A stretch of DNA of 64,000 nt from Faecalibacterium sp. An121 (GCF_002160915.1 NZ_NFLM01000015.1:1-64000), one strand, 5' to 3'. Positions 26,977-37,036 are shown, counted from the stretch's first letter. Made by a program: numbers and translations. Notes: generated from the sequence alone by a model not told the origin.

Positions 26977-27852
26977 TTATGTACTTTCAATCGAGGTTAT
27001 CACACTTTTAACTTGATATTCTAATTCAGGGAAAAGGAAACCTTCATTTATATTTAAGAGATCCAGTTCTTTTATAATATTTGTTTTATACTCTTTAGGA
27101 ATTTTCAGTTTTTTTATTACCGGACATATCATTTTTTGCTGGTTTTCATTCAAGGGAAGCAAGCTCATAAATCTTTTTCCATAATTTCCTATGTTATCAC
27201 TCACTTCCACCTTCTCCAAAGACATACCAAACAGCAAAAATCCGCCGCTCTGTTGGATAATTCTTTGATTTGTCATTCTAGGCAATATTGCGTGTGCAGG
27301 AACAAAAAGCGAATGCCATATTGAACTCTCAGCATCCTTATCACTTAAATCGCATAAAAATGGCATTCGCTTTTTTCCTCTCTTTACCAAGCTTTCAATA
27401 CACGTTTCTGGCTCGAAAACAAAATCTACAACAATTTTTACGGCCCAGTTATCTTCCCAAAATGTTGGAGTTGAAAAATAATAAAACGCGCCATCTGCAT
27501 CCCTTTCATTTTGGCACGCAAAGTATAATGCAACAAGTGGATTCGTTGTTATATCCAACAATCGTGTAGGCAACCCGTAATGTTGCATTTTTACCAGCTT
27601 GTCAAAATTGTTATCAAATGCAAAATCCGCTGGTCTCCTCCTTTCTAATTCTTTAATATAGACCGATTCATTTTGAAATTTACCATCTCTATATACAGCA
27701 GGTTCTAATTTCCAATTATAGTTACCCTGTCCTCGATACCATGTCATATCATTTGTATTGGCATGATATTTTTTCAATGAATTGCTTTTCACAAAATCAA
27801 TAATATCATTTGCGCTGTGTATTTCTATTGACGTTATTTCTTCAAATGACAT
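26977..27852 (-). CDS. FRG-domain protein
   Basis: A 291-residue protein with a clear FRG domain: MTWYRGQGNYNWKLEPAVYR (about 37-56) and MQHYGLPTRLLDITTNPLVA followed by LYFAC (about 89-113). The domain is named for its Phe/Arg/Gly pattern and often sits beside restriction systems; its biochemical activity is not established. The ATG at 27852 is preferred to a GTG directly after the hsdS stop because AGGTGG lies eight bases before it. It is the last gene of the hsd operon. Low GC compared with hsdM suggests separate origin. Confidence 0.85.
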   Translation of the reverse strand: MSFEEITSIEIHSANDIIDFVKSNSLKKYHANTNDMTWYRGQGNYNWKLEPAVYRDGKFQNESVYIKELERRRPADFAFDNNFDKLVKMQHYGLPTRLLDITTNPLVALYFACQNERDADGAFYYFSTPTFWEDNWAVKIVVDFVFEPETCIESLVKRGKKRMPFLCDLSDKDAESSIWHSLFVPAHAILPRMTNQRIIQQSGGFLLFGMSLEKVEVSDNIGNYGKRFMSLLPLNENQQKMICPVIKKLKIPKEYKTNIIKELDLLNINEGFLFPELEYQVKSVITSIEST

Positions 27853-27864
27853 TGTCTCCCCCAC

Positions 27865-29355
27865 CTATTTTTGCTTCAACCTCTCGCACACCGCCAGTAG
27901 CTCCTCCAGCTTCTCCACAATTCGCTTTTGTTCAGCAAGAGGCGGGAGAGGAACTATGAGATTCCTCAATGATTTCAAACCAACTGTCTTTTGTGCTGTT
28001 CCAGTCGCTACCGCATCACACTGGGATTTTATAGTAGGACTTTTCAGAATATAGAAAATATAATCCCAATCAAGCATCAATTTCAAAAGTGCAATGTGGC
28101 GTTGAAAGCAAAACTTTTCATCACTTTCAACTTTTATCGGGATACCATATGACCCTGTAACTGTAAAAAGAATGTCTCCCTTTTGTGCAATCCGGTCGTT
28201 CGACAAAGTATTAAAATAATCTTGCGGAACATAACGGGTACTTGAAAAGTCAATTCTACCGGCAGAAACATTTGAAATCACTAAAAAAGGGACACCTTCA
28301 GGCACTTGCGGCGGCGGTTGATGATCTCCATCTGAAATACTTTTACATATTTCCCCCAACCTCACCCACATCCACCCCTCGGGTATCTCAAAGGGCTTCT
28401 CCTCCTCTGTGATCTCCGGCAGGGGTTTTTCTTTTTTGAGTTTGCCTTCCTTAATAAGCCGCTGTTTCTCGATCTGTATCTGTTCATACAGCTCCTGGGC
28501 GGTGCCTTCTTCGGGGCGCTGTTCCACCAGTTTGCCCTGGATGGCCTGCTGGAGGATGGATTTTTTCATATCCTCGGGGAAGCGGCGGTTGAAGTCCTCC
28601 AGTTTGGTCCATGCCTGTTCATAGCGGTCCACCAGGGGCAGGAGTTCTTCAATTTTGGCGACAATGCGCTTCTGTTCAGCAAGGGGTGGGAGGGGGAAAA
28701 GAAGTGCTTTTACAACTCCTGCACTTAATTCTGTCTGGTTTGTAGAGCCAGAACCCAGTTTTTCCATATATGGCTGATAGTATTTCAAAGAGTAAAAGGC
28801 AAATTTAACAGAAATATGGGTATTGGTTCTTATTATGGTGACATGTGAATCGGGTACAATTGGATGGCCGTTTGGATTATCGTTGCTATGATATATTCCA
28901 ACTCTACCAAGTGTACCGTTACCGGTAGAGTTTAAGACTATATCATTGTCCATCATGAATTCTTCCTTTGGATATTTGCTGAGTTTTGCTTCATCCAGAA
29001 ACTGAGCCAGAGATAAGTCAATATATCCGGCTTTGGTATTGCATTTCTGTGCGAAAACAAGAATATTGCTTTTTACTGCATATGTTGGCGATTTTCCGCG
29101 CTTAATTGTCTTTATAACAATATCGTTGAGCCTGCACCACATCCACCCCTCAGGTATCTCAAAGGGCTTCTCCTCCTCGGTAATCTCCGGCAGGGGCTTT
29201 TCTTTTTTGAGTTTACCCTCTTTTATCAGCCGCTGCTTTTCGGCCTGGATCTGGGCATACAGTTCCTGGGCGGTGCCTTCTTCGGGGCGCTGCTCCACCA
29301 GTTTGCCCTGGATGGCAAGCTGTAAAATGCTGTTTTTGAGTTCCTGCGGGGTCAT
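27865..29355 (-). CDS. hsdS: Type I restriction specificity subunit HsdS
   Basis: A 496-residue subunit that chooses the bipartite DNA target for HsdM and HsdR. It has two target recognition domains (about 70-235 and 320-480), each introduced by the same segment of roughly 70 residues running from KSILQ(L/Q)AIQGKLVEQRPEEG to EKPFEIPEGWMW. The second recognition domain ends with LPPLAEQKRIVEKLEELLAV, the normal distal helix. Its ATGA start overlaps the hsdM stop. The recognition domains are lower in GC than the conserved spacers. Confidence 0.95.
   Translation of the reverse strand: MTPQELKNSILQLAIQGKLVEQRPEEGTAQELYAQIQAEKQRLIKEGKLKKEKPLPEITEEEKPFEIPEGWMWCRLNDIVIKTIKRGKSPTYAVKSNILVFAQKCNTKAGYIDLSLAQFLDEAKLSKYPKEEFMMDNDIVLNSTGNGTLGRVGIYHSNDNPNGHPIVPDSHVTIIRTNTHISVKFAFYSLKYYQPYMEKLGSGSTNQTELSAGVVKALLFPLPPLAEQKRIVAKIEELLPLVDRYEQAWTKLEDFNRRFPEDMKKSILQQAIQGKLVEQRPEEGTAQELYEQIQIEKQRLIKEGKLKKEKPLPEITEEEKPFEIPEGWMWVRLGEICKSISDGDHQPPPQVPEGVPFLVISNVSAGRIDFSSTRYVPQDYFNTLSNDRIAQKGDILFTVTGSYGIPIKVESDEKFCFQRHIALLKLMLDWDYIFYILKSPTIKSQCDAVATGTAQKTVGLKSLRNLIVPLPPLAEQKRIVEKLEELLAVCERLKQK
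28377..29345 (-). repeat. Direct repeat pair inside hsdS
   Basis: About 190 bases at 28377-28565 and 29152-29345 are closely similar, encoding the duplicated spacer helices. Recombination between them would delete or exchange one recognition domain. No second hsdS or invertase is nearby. Confidence 0.8.
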
Positions 29356-30827
29356 TCGGCGGCACCTCCCAGGGCAGCGGTAATTTCGGCCAGGACGCGG
29401 TCGATCTCGGCGTTCAGCGAGGCCCGCTGCTCCTCATAGCGGTGGATCAGGTCCAGCGGGGCTAGGATCTCTTCTTCCTCGTGGGGATAGCCGCACTGGT
29501 CCAGGTTGTAGCCCAGCTCTTCCTCCAGCTGCCGGACGGTGAACTGCCGGGCCTTGTCGAAGCCGTCCACCGTCAGCTCCTGACGGTCGTTCCACCACGC
29601 TTCCGCCGGGGCGAAGTGTTCGAGCTTCATAGGTTTGGTCTTGCTGAAGTGCTTGTACCCTTCCGGCATATCCAGCCGGTAGAACCAGGTGGAGCGGGTG
29701 GGGCCGGTGCGGTCAAAGAACAAAATATTGGTGGTGATGGAGGTATAGGGGGAAAAGACGCTGCCCGGCAGACGGATGATGGTGTGCAGATTGAATTCAT
29801 GCAGCAGCTTCTTTTTGATGTTCAGCTTGGCGTTGTCGGTGCCGAACAAAAAGCCGTCAGGCAGGATGACCGCCGCGCGGCCGCCGGGTTTGAGCCGGTA
29901 CATGATCACCGACATAAACAGGTCGGCGGTCTCGCTGCTGGCCAGGTCGGCGGGAAAGTGGTTTTTCACGTCGGCCTTTTCACTGCCGCCGTAGGGCGGG
30001 TTCATCAGAACCACGTCGAAGCAGTCCTCCGGGGTGTAGTCCAGCACGTCGTGCAGCAGGGTGTTGTCATGGTAGACCTGGGGGTTGTCCATGTTGTGCA
30101 GCAGCAGGTTGGTGATGCAGAGCATATAGGGGAACTGCTTTTTCTCGATGCCATAGACGGAATTACTGAAAGCCGCCTCGTCCTCGGTGGTCCTGACCTG
30201 CTTGTGCAGCTCCTTCAGCCAGCTGGTCAGAAAGCCGCCGGTGCCGCAGGCAAAGTCCGCCATCCGCTCCCCGATTTTGGGGCGGATCATCCGGGCCATA
30301 AAGTCGGTGACGGCACGGGGCGTATAGAATTCGCCAGCCGTCCCGGCGCTTTGCAGCTCCTTCAGGATGGTCTCGTAAATCTCGCCGAAAGCGTGGCTTT
30401 CTTCGTAGTCGTCCAGGTGCAGCTCGTCAATGGTATTGATGACCTGCCGCAGCAGGACGCCGTCCTTCATGTAGTTGTTGGCGTCGGCAAAGGTGGTCTG
30501 GACAATGGCCTTGCGGATGGGGGTATCGGCATCCACCGGCAGGTTTTTCAACGTCGGGAACAGGGTATTGTTGACAAAATCCAGCAGCTTGTCCCCGGTC
30601 ATCTCTTTTCCGTTTTTCTGGCCGGCCCAGTTTTCCCAGCGGCAGGGCTCGGGAATGATGGACTGGTAGTTCTCGTCCTCCCATTCCCAGTCCGCCTCTT
30701 TGGTGGCGTATACCTTCAAAAACAGCAGCCAGGCGATCTGCTCGATCCGCTGGGCGTCGCCGTTGATGCCGGCATCGTTGCGCATAATATCCCGCAGCCG
30801 CTTGATAAATCCAGATAAGTTGCTCAT
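29352..30827 (-). CDS. hsdM: Type I restriction methyltransferase subunit HsdM
   Basis: A 491-residue N6-adenine methyltransferase. An N-terminal helical HsdM_N domain is followed by GEFYTPRAV (165-173), motif I DFACGTGGF (191-199) and motif IV NPPYGG (276-281). With HsdS it forms the modification enzyme, and with HsdR the restriction complex. It overlaps hsdS by four bases and lies 15 bases after the DUF262 gene, in a five-gene leftward operon. Confidence 0.96.
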   Translation of the reverse strand: MSNLSGFIKRLRDIMRNDAGINGDAQRIEQIAWLLFLKVYATKEADWEWEDENYQSIIPEPCRWENWAGQKNGKEMTGDKLLDFVNNTLFPTLKNLPVDADTPIRKAIVQTTFADANNYMKDGVLLRQVINTIDELHLDDYEESHAFGEIYETILKELQSAGTAGEFYTPRAVTDFMARMIRPKIGERMADFACGTGGFLTSWLKELHKQVRTTEDEAAFSNSVYGIEKKQFPYMLCITNLLLHNMDNPQVYHDNTLLHDVLDYTPEDCFDVVLMNPPYGGSEKADVKNHFPADLASSETADLFMSVIMYRLKPGGRAAVILPDGFLFGTDNAKLNIKKKLLHEFNLHTIIRLPGSVFSPYTSITTNILFFDRTGPTRSTWFYRLDMPEGYKHFSKTKPMKLEHFAPAEAWWNDRQELTVDGFDKARQFTVRQLEEELGYNLDQCGYPHEEEEILAPLDLIHRYEEQRASLNAEIDRVLAEITAALGGAAE

Positions 30828-30842
30828 AAAAATGATACCGCC

Positions 30843-33392
30843 TTAAACGTTTTGCTTTAAGTATGGAACAAAAGCATCGTAGAATTTCTTACTCCACTCT
30901 GCATGAAACTTGGCCATTCTTGTCCAATCCTCTTCGTTTTCGATACTTACTCCGTCGAGCGTGAGGACAATATAGGAACTCTTTTTATCATCCATTCTGA
31001 GCCAGGACACCGGTGTTCCAAGCCTCGTTTCAATCTCCTCTTTATGCTGAAACAGAAAATCAAAAGATTGTTTATTCCTTTCTTTTTTGAAGTGTTCCAA
31101 ACACAGTTCTATCTTCGCCACATTGTAATTTGCCACGCAGGCAAACGAGAATCCTCCAATTCCAAAGAAACCGTTGATCCAGTTTTCTTTGGATGTCGTA
31201 CAACCCGAGAAGCACCCATGTCCTGTACCATCGTCATTGGCCTTCTGAATATAGGGCAAAGCAAATGCCCAATATTTTCGCCGCAACTCTGCGCGGGTCC
31301 CTGCTTCCTCGGCGCTCTTGTCTGTATTTGAATCCTTTAGAATAAAGATTAGCGCTTCTTCATCTGCACCATAGGCTTTAAAGAATTTTCTTAGAAGAGA
31401 AATCTTGGTGACTGTACTGGTATTCCGCTCTACAAAAATATTCTCGTCGATTTTAAGAGCATTGCGCAGATCATCCGGATGGCTGCTTACATAGGCATCC
31501 AGTTCGTTATCAGGGTCCGATTTATAAGCCAGCCTCGACAGCACCGACCGGTCCTCTGTATGGAGGATTTTCAAAACCTGTTCCATCATATCGATCCAGC
31601 TGGTGACCGGCTGCTCCGTATTTTTATATCTGAAGCGCAAAATGTCCCGACCGCTCAGATCCACATCATCTCCCAGAGAATAGGAGTCCATTTGCTTTTC
31701 CGCCGGTCTATAATTTGTCTCGGGCATGGGCCAGATGGTCACCGCCCGCTGCATTAACAGCTGATTTCGTGCTTCTAGTTCGGCCAGCCCCCAATGCTGT
31801 TGCTGTCCGATCCAGCTGTTCAGGTAAAGATGACTATTGATAAACCCATTTTCCATATCTCGCTTTTCTGCGAATGGGCTGTTGCTGTATTTGGAATTGT
31901 ATCCAGTCAGGGTTAGGTTTGCAATCCGGTGCAGCCACCGCTCATGGATCTTTTCATAATCTTCTCCCAACTCCTTGACCCATGCCGGAGTGAGATGCTG
32001 TGGCATGATATGTTCAATGGAGTAGACCCCCTTGTCAAATTGCTTGTAGACATTCTGGACTTCTACTGTGCCAAAATTCTCGAACCGTTCTAGGATATAG
32101 ATCTTGTTTTTGCTATTCATCTGGTAAACTGGACGAATGGTAAAAGCCTCCACAAACTCAGCATCATCCGGGAAACGGCCGCGGTCCGTCTTGGATTTAA
32201 GAGCATATTTAAACTTTTCCAGATAATTCGCTTCCGTACCATCGTAGCGGATGATTTCCCGATGAAGCATCAAAAAGATTTTGTTCAGGGCGTTGGTGGG
32301 CAGGTCACAGATACTTCGACGAAACAGATAATTTTCCGTTAGAAGGAAAATCTCCCTCACCTGCGCAAGGTCCAGCTTTCCTTCTGCTTGTAAGCGAAGC
32401 ACTTCGAGAAAGAAGGGGCGGGTGACAGTAGTCTCCAAGCGATTTAACCGGTAAATACAGGCGTTCAGTGCCGTATCCTTCGTCTTGCCTTTAAGTAAAG
32501 TCTCATACCACCGTGCATAATCCAACAGCTCCTGAAGGAGCTGCTCAATCTCCAGCGCACGATCTTCCACAAAAGCCTTAAACGTGAAATAAACGTTGTT
32601 CATTGCAGGAATTATCTGCTGCTTGATACTCAGATAGTCCCGAATGAAACCGCTGACGTTGTAGCTGGTGTAAATTTCAATTTTATTCCAGTATTTTTCG
32701 TAAAAGTCATTTTGCTGCTTTGGCGGCTGGCCCATTAGGATAAAGTTCCGGATTTTATCACCTTCACTCAAAGCTACGCCAGTGGAGTTCAAGCTCTCAA
32801 AGATTAGCTGTGGGTTATCTTCCTGATTCAGGATAATGTTGATGATTTCAAGTTTTGTAATGGCGTCATAGAGTTCATCCAGGGTTACTTCTTCTTTCCG
32901 AAGCCGGGAGTAAAAATAATTGTAATTGATGGTAAGGTTGGAATCTGGGATATATCCTGATTCTTCGTCGAACAGCCGTCTAAAAGCTTCCCGATCATTT
33001 TTTACCGGCTTTAGTTTAATCCGGGTCTCATCTTCCTGCCACTCGTCGATCAAATAAGTTTTATAGATCTTTTCAGCAAGATTTCCTTTGGAAGGGGTGA
33101 GAATCCCTTGCTTCATCAAATTGTACATTGCAAGCAGCAATAACGAGATTGTAGTAAGCCGCTGCTGTCCATCAATCACAAGCAGTTCGTTGAATTCACC
33201 ATCATTGTGAACCGATACAATGCTGCCAAAGAAGTGACTTTTCCTACCTTTGCGGACTACTTTTACCAAATCATTATACAACTGCTTGCAGTTTTCTGTC
33301 TTCCAGTCATAGTTCCTTTGGTATACAGGGATGACAAACCGTTTATCCGATCCCTGCATATATGCAACCAGTTTTGTCTCAGAACCCTTCAT
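30843..33392 (-). CDS. GmrSD-like DUF262 / HNH (DUF1524) protein
   Basis: An 849-residue fusion. The N-terminal DUF262 domain has FVIPVYQRNYDW (19-30) and LLVIDGQQRLTT (70-81), a ParB-like nucleotide-hydrolysing fold. The DUF1524 nuclease has YSIEHIMPQHL (457-467) and RIANLTLTGYNSKYSN (489-504), the His and Asn expected of an HNH site. A C-terminal DUF4268-like domain ends the chain. GmrSD proteins are type IV enzymes that cut glucosylated phage DNA. This one lies between hsdR and hsdM, so modified-DNA restriction may be bundled with the type I system. Confidence 0.85.
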   Translation of the reverse strand: MKGSETKLVAYMQGSDKRFVIPVYQRNYDWKTENCKQLYNDLVKVVRKGRKSHFFGSIVSVHNDGEFNELLVIDGQQRLTTISLLLLAMYNLMKQGILTPSKGNLAEKIYKTYLIDEWQEDETRIKLKPVKNDREAFRRLFDEESGYIPDSNLTINYNYFYSRLRKEEVTLDELYDAITKLEIINIILNQEDNPQLIFESLNSTGVALSEGDKIRNFILMGQPPKQQNDFYEKYWNKIEIYTSYNVSGFIRDYLSIKQQIIPAMNNVYFTFKAFVEDRALEIEQLLQELLDYARWYETLLKGKTKDTALNACIYRLNRLETTVTRPFFLEVLRLQAEGKLDLAQVREIFLLTENYLFRRSICDLPTNALNKIFLMLHREIIRYDGTEANYLEKFKYALKSKTDRGRFPDDAEFVEAFTIRPVYQMNSKNKIYILERFENFGTVEVQNVYKQFDKGVYSIEHIMPQHLTPAWVKELGEDYEKIHERWLHRIANLTLTGYNSKYSNSPFAEKRDMENGFINSHLYLNSWIGQQQHWGLAELEARNQLLMQRAVTIWPMPETNYRPAEKQMDSYSLGDDVDLSGRDILRFRYKNTEQPVTSWIDMMEQVLKILHTEDRSVLSRLAYKSDPDNELDAYVSSHPDDLRNALKIDENIFVERNTSTVTKISLLRKFFKAYGADEEALIFILKDSNTDKSAEEAGTRAELRRKYWAFALPYIQKANDDGTGHGCFSGCTTSKENWINGFFGIGGFSFACVANYNVAKIELCLEHFKKERNKQSFDFLFQHKEEIETRLGTPVSWLRMDDKKSSYIVLTLDGVSIENEEDWTRMAKFHAEWSKKFYDAFVPYLKQNV

Positions 33393-33397
33393 TTTTA

Positions 33398-35740
33398 TTA
33401 CACTATCCCTTCCTGATAAATCGCCTGTTCCAATTCTCGTACCGCTTTGAGATACCCTTCCTTCCCGCCAAAATAGCTTGCGATCTTGGCGGGCTTGCCC
33501 ATCTTGAGGAAGGGGTCCAGCTTGAGGACCTCCGTTTTCTCGATCTCATAGATACCGATGTTGCAGTATTTATCCAGCAGCGCCTCCAGGACCTGATAGG
33601 CCGCGCCGCTGTACTTGCTCAGGAAGTCACGCTTTTTAACGTTGTTGGCCCGCTCCCTGCGGGTCAGGGGTTTCTTGTCGAACGCCACATGACAGATGAA
33701 GTCGAAGTCATCCACATCGGTCATCCCCTGCTCTGCTTTCACCTGTTCCAAGTCAATGCCCCGCTGGCGCAACAGATCGCGGATGGCTTCCTTCTTGTCT
33801 TGCGTGCTCCATTGGTGGATGAAGTTGTCCAGAGAGGCATACCGGCCAAGGATGTTTTCTTTGGTATAGTCTATGATGCTTTCCTGACGCAGCAGTTTGC
33901 CGTCGGTGTCGTAGATGGAAACGGTTTTCTGAATGATACGGACCTTACAGCCGTTTTCGTCCACGATGGGGGTAGGCAGCTTTGCGCTGCCGTCGTGATC
34001 ATCCTTGCCCGGCGCTTTTTCCTGCGGGGGCAGGTCCTTCCCTTGTCCTTTGGCTGTTCCGAATTCCTCGTCGATCTCCAGAGGGCCGTCCCAGTCGGGG
34101 TCAGCAAACAGCCGGGTGACGTTGCGGAAATCCATCACGGTGAAATGGGTCTTACCCTCTTTTTCCCGCAGACGGGTGCCCCGTCCAAGGATCTGCTTGA
34201 ACTCAGTCATTGAGCCGATCATCTCATCCAGCACGATCAGCTTGGTCATTTTGATATCGGCCCCAGTGGACAGCAGCTTGGAGGTTGTAGCAATCACCGG
34301 ATATTTTTCCGTTGTAGAGCGGAAATAGTCCAACTTACTCTTTCCCACATCATCACTGCCGGTGATCCGCACCACATAGTCCGGGTTCTGTTTCATCATG
34401 TCCTGATTCAGCTGTGCCAGCATATCCCGCATGCGCAGGGCTGCATCCTCGGTGGCACAGAACACAATGGTGCGGGCCATCCGGTCGGTGCTCTTGAGGT
34501 ATCGGGTGATCTCCTGGGCCACTTCGCGGATGCGGTCCTCTATAATGATGTTGTAGTCGTAGTCGCTGTTGGTATAGATGCGGTCGGGAATCTCATTGCC
34601 ATAAATGTCCAACTGCCCCCTTCGGGGCCGCCAGCCCTCCCCAATGTTGGTCATGACATTGATGACCTTGAACGGCGCAAGAAAGCCGTCCTCGATGCCT
34701 TCTTTCAGGCTGTAGGTATAGACCGGCTCGCCAAAATAGCTGAGGTTGGAGATGTACTTGGTTTCCTTGGGGGTGGCGGTCATGCCGATCTGCACAGCAT
34801 CCGAAAAATATTCCAGCACCCGCCGCCAGCGGCTTTCCTCCTTGGCCGATCCTCGGTGACACTCGTCTACGATGATCAGGTCGAAGAAATCCGGTGCGAA
34901 CAGCTCGCTGAAGTGTTCCTGGTCGTCATCGCCCACCAGCTGCTGGTACAGGGAAAAATACACCTCATAGGATGTGACGGTGTTTTTCTGGTCCTTTTTC
35001 ACATTGACCTTGTGGATGGTCTTTTGCAGCGGGGCAAAGTCCTGCTCGATGGATTGATCCACCAGCATATTGCGGTCAGCTAGGTAAAGGACCTTGTGTA
35101 CCGTTTCGCTCTTCAAAAGCCGGTAGACGATCTGGAACGCGGTGTAGGTTTTGCCGGTTCCGGTGGCCATCACCAGCAGCAGCCGTTTTTGTCCCCGGGC
35201 GATGGCGTCAACAGTCCGGTTGATGGCGATCCTCTGGTAGTAACGTGGCGGGTAGGTAGCCTGGCTGGAAAAATAGGGCTGTGCCATGGCCGCCTCCTGA
35301 GCGGGCGTCAGGCCGGATTCCCGCTTATAGCGGTCGGACAGTTCGGCCTCCGTGGGGAATTCATCCATTCCAAATTGCCGCTCGGCCCCGGTGAGGAAAT
35401 CGTGCTCGGCAAAGCCGTCCCCATTGGAACTGAAAGCAAAGGGCAAATCCAGCATTTTGGCATAGTCCATCGCCTGCTGCAGCCCCGCCGATACCTGGTG
35501 ATTGTTATCTTTTGCTTCCACCACTGCGATGGGATTGTTTGCGCTGAGGTAGAGCAGGTAATCCACCCGTTTGCCAGGCTGCCGCACCGCAAGGTTACCC
35601 TTCAGGCTGATCTTGCCATCGGTAATTTGGGTCTCCATGGTGATCTTTTGGCGTTCCCATTTGGAAGTCAACGCAGGGGTAATGTATTGCAGCTTAATAT
35701 CCTCTTCTGTCATGTTCTGCTTCAGAATGATCGGCTCCAT
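33398..35740 (-). CDS. hsdR: Type I restriction subunit HsdR
   Basis: A 780-residue motor and nuclease subunit. The N-terminal nuclease shows D60 (KRVDYLLY) and E75-A-K77 (VVEAKDN). The SF2 translocase has Walker A MATGTGKT (191-198), VDECH (291-295) and MTATPKET. A C-terminal HsdM/HsdS-binding region completes it. The length is at the short end for HsdR, like EcoR124-unlike two-domain versions. The start at 35740 is chosen for its GGGGG ribosome site and the MEPIILKQNMTEEDIK beginning; the frame runs further upstream without a site. It is the first gene of the operon. Confidence 0.95.
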   Translation of the reverse strand: MEPIILKQNMTEEDIKLQYITPALTSKWERQKITMETQITDGKISLKGNLAVRQPGKRVDYLLYLSANNPIAVVEAKDNNHQVSAGLQQAMDYAKMLDLPFAFSSNGDGFAEHDFLTGAERQFGMDEFPTEAELSDRYKRESGLTPAQEAAMAQPYFSSQATYPPRYYQRIAINRTVDAIARGQKRLLLVMATGTGKTYTAFQIVYRLLKSETVHKVLYLADRNMLVDQSIEQDFAPLQKTIHKVNVKKDQKNTVTSYEVYFSLYQQLVGDDDQEHFSELFAPDFFDLIIVDECHRGSAKEESRWRRVLEYFSDAVQIGMTATPKETKYISNLSYFGEPVYTYSLKEGIEDGFLAPFKVINVMTNIGEGWRPRRGQLDIYGNEIPDRIYTNSDYDYNIIIEDRIREVAQEITRYLKSTDRMARTIVFCATEDAALRMRDMLAQLNQDMMKQNPDYVVRITGSDDVGKSKLDYFRSTTEKYPVIATTSKLLSTGADIKMTKLIVLDEMIGSMTEFKQILGRGTRLREKEGKTHFTVMDFRNVTRLFADPDWDGPLEIDEEFGTAKGQGKDLPPQEKAPGKDDHDGSAKLPTPIVDENGCKVRIIQKTVSIYDTDGKLLRQESIIDYTKENILGRYASLDNFIHQWSTQDKKEAIRDLLRQRGIDLEQVKAEQGMTDVDDFDFICHVAFDKKPLTRRERANNVKKRDFLSKYSGAAYQVLEALLDKYCNIGIYEIEKTEVLKLDPFLKMGKPAKIASYFGGKEGYLKAVRELEQAIYQEGIV

Positions 35741-36131
35741 AAACGTCCCCCTTTTCCCTACATGACAGGAACAAACCATCGCGCTTCGACAAACTGTTTT
35801 ATTCAGTATAGCATAATGGACAGGGCGGCTCAAGGTGACAGATGCCATTTTAGCAAAGATGCCGGGTCATAAATTGGACCGCTTTGTGTTTTCTTTTGCC
35901 CCACGGTCCTCTCCATCCTTGCGACGGCTACTCATTTATGGAGTAGCTGCCCGGCAATGCGCAAAGAACCGCTTGCCGCCCGTTGCAGCCGGAAGAATCC
36001 AAAGAAACCGCGCCGGGGTTTCGTGGCACACGACTTTGCTTGCAAAGTCTAGTGTGTTATACCTTTGCGAAGGAGAGGGCAGCAGAAGCATACTCTGCAT
36101 TTCCTGTTCAGGCGATGAAACCCACCAAAAT
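35741..36131. other. Intergenic region upstream of hsdR
   Basis: About 390 bases between hsdR and the XRE gene terminator. It should carry the hsd promoter, but no confident hexamer pair is seen and no gene. Confidence 0.35.
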
Positions 36132-36177
36132 GAAAGGCTGGCAGATGGTGCAAATTGCACCCGTCTGCCAGCCTTTC
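36132..36177 (-). terminator. Long palindrome after the XRE gene
   Basis: GAAAGGCTGGCAGA pairs with TCTGCCAGCCTTTC, and inside it GGTGCAA pairs with TTGCACC. A T-rich run follows on the minus strand. It lies 47 bases past the XRE stop codon and probably ends that transcript. Confidence 0.65.
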
Positions 36178-36223
36178 GCCCTCTGCGGAGCAAAGGTATA
36201 CAAGCCCCGCCGCAGTGGCCGTC

Positions 36224-37036
36224 CTATTTCTTTGAGCGTTTTCCTCTCTGGCTGGCCCCACCTTTGAGCAGATTGGATTTCTTGCAAATCTCTACCAGCC
36301 AATGTTTCTCGTTGTCGGTCAGTTTGCTGTAATTGATTTGGTTCTGCTTGCAAAACAGCATCATCAGCTTTTCAACCTTGCTGCCCTTGACCTGTGAGAT
36401 TTCCTCTAAAGATTCCTTGAATTCGGCTAAAGGAGACTCCACCGACGCACTGGACGTATCTTTGGAATGCTGCTGTTTGAGGTCAGTCAAAATTCGCTCC
36501 ACATCATTACTCACAACACGGGCAAAGTATTCATCTTCGTCGATCTGCGCTGCCTTCAATGCCCGCAGAGTGTTGTCCTCTTTCGGGTCGTACTTCTCCA
36601 CGATTGAGGTACGTACCGATTCCAGCAAGGCGTTCAGGTTCCGAATCTGCATAGACACCATACCGTCCACATAAATCTCCATATCCGCCATCAGGCGCGG
36701 GAACTCCGGGTGGGTAATAAGCTCACAGAAAAGCCGGTTGTTTATCCTTCCACTTTTTAGCATTTCTATTGCTTCATCGCTCAGATGCAAGTCCGCAAGG
36801 ACTGCGTCTGAGCGATTTTTGTTTTCCACCAGACCCAAAAGGTAATCTGTCATCACATCATAGAAACCCGCCAGCTTAGTGATGGCAAACAGGCTTATGT
36901 CCCCTGATTCATTTGTCTCATACTTGCCAAGGGCCGCTTTTGACAGGCCCGTTTGAGCTGCCAGTTCCTCCAGAGTGCAGCCCCGTTCAATGCGCAGGTC
37001 CTTGAGGCGTTCGCCTAACGTCAGCTTTGTATGCAT
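36224..37036 (-). CDS. XRE-family repressor of E2
   Basis: A 270-residue regulator. The N-terminal helix-turn-helix is LGERLKDLRIERGCTLEELA then AQTGLSKAALGKYET (about 7-42). The rest is an unassigned, largely helical domain that may sense a signal or oligomerise. It is divergent from the CHC2-helicase-mob-int genes, and the shared control region has a matched inverted repeat over its own -35 box. I infer that it governs replication and excision of E2. Confidence 0.82.
   Translation of the reverse strand: MHTKLTLGERLKDLRIERGCTLEELAAQTGLSKAALGKYETNESGDISLFAITKLAGFYDVMTDYLLGLVENKNRSDAVLADLHLSDEAIEMLKSGRINNRLFCELITHPEFPRLMADMEIYVDGMVSMQIRNLNALLESVRTSIVEKYDPKEDNTLRALKAAQIDEDEYFARVVSNDVERILTDLKQQHSKDTSSASVESPLAEFKESLEEISQVKGSKVEKLMMLFCKQNQINYSKLTDNEKHWLVEICKKSNLLKGGASQRGKRSKK

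Noticed and set aside
27865-29355. Inversion-based phase variation of hsdS
   Set aside because: The internal repeats are direct, and there is no silent hsdS copy or dedicated invertase in the operon.
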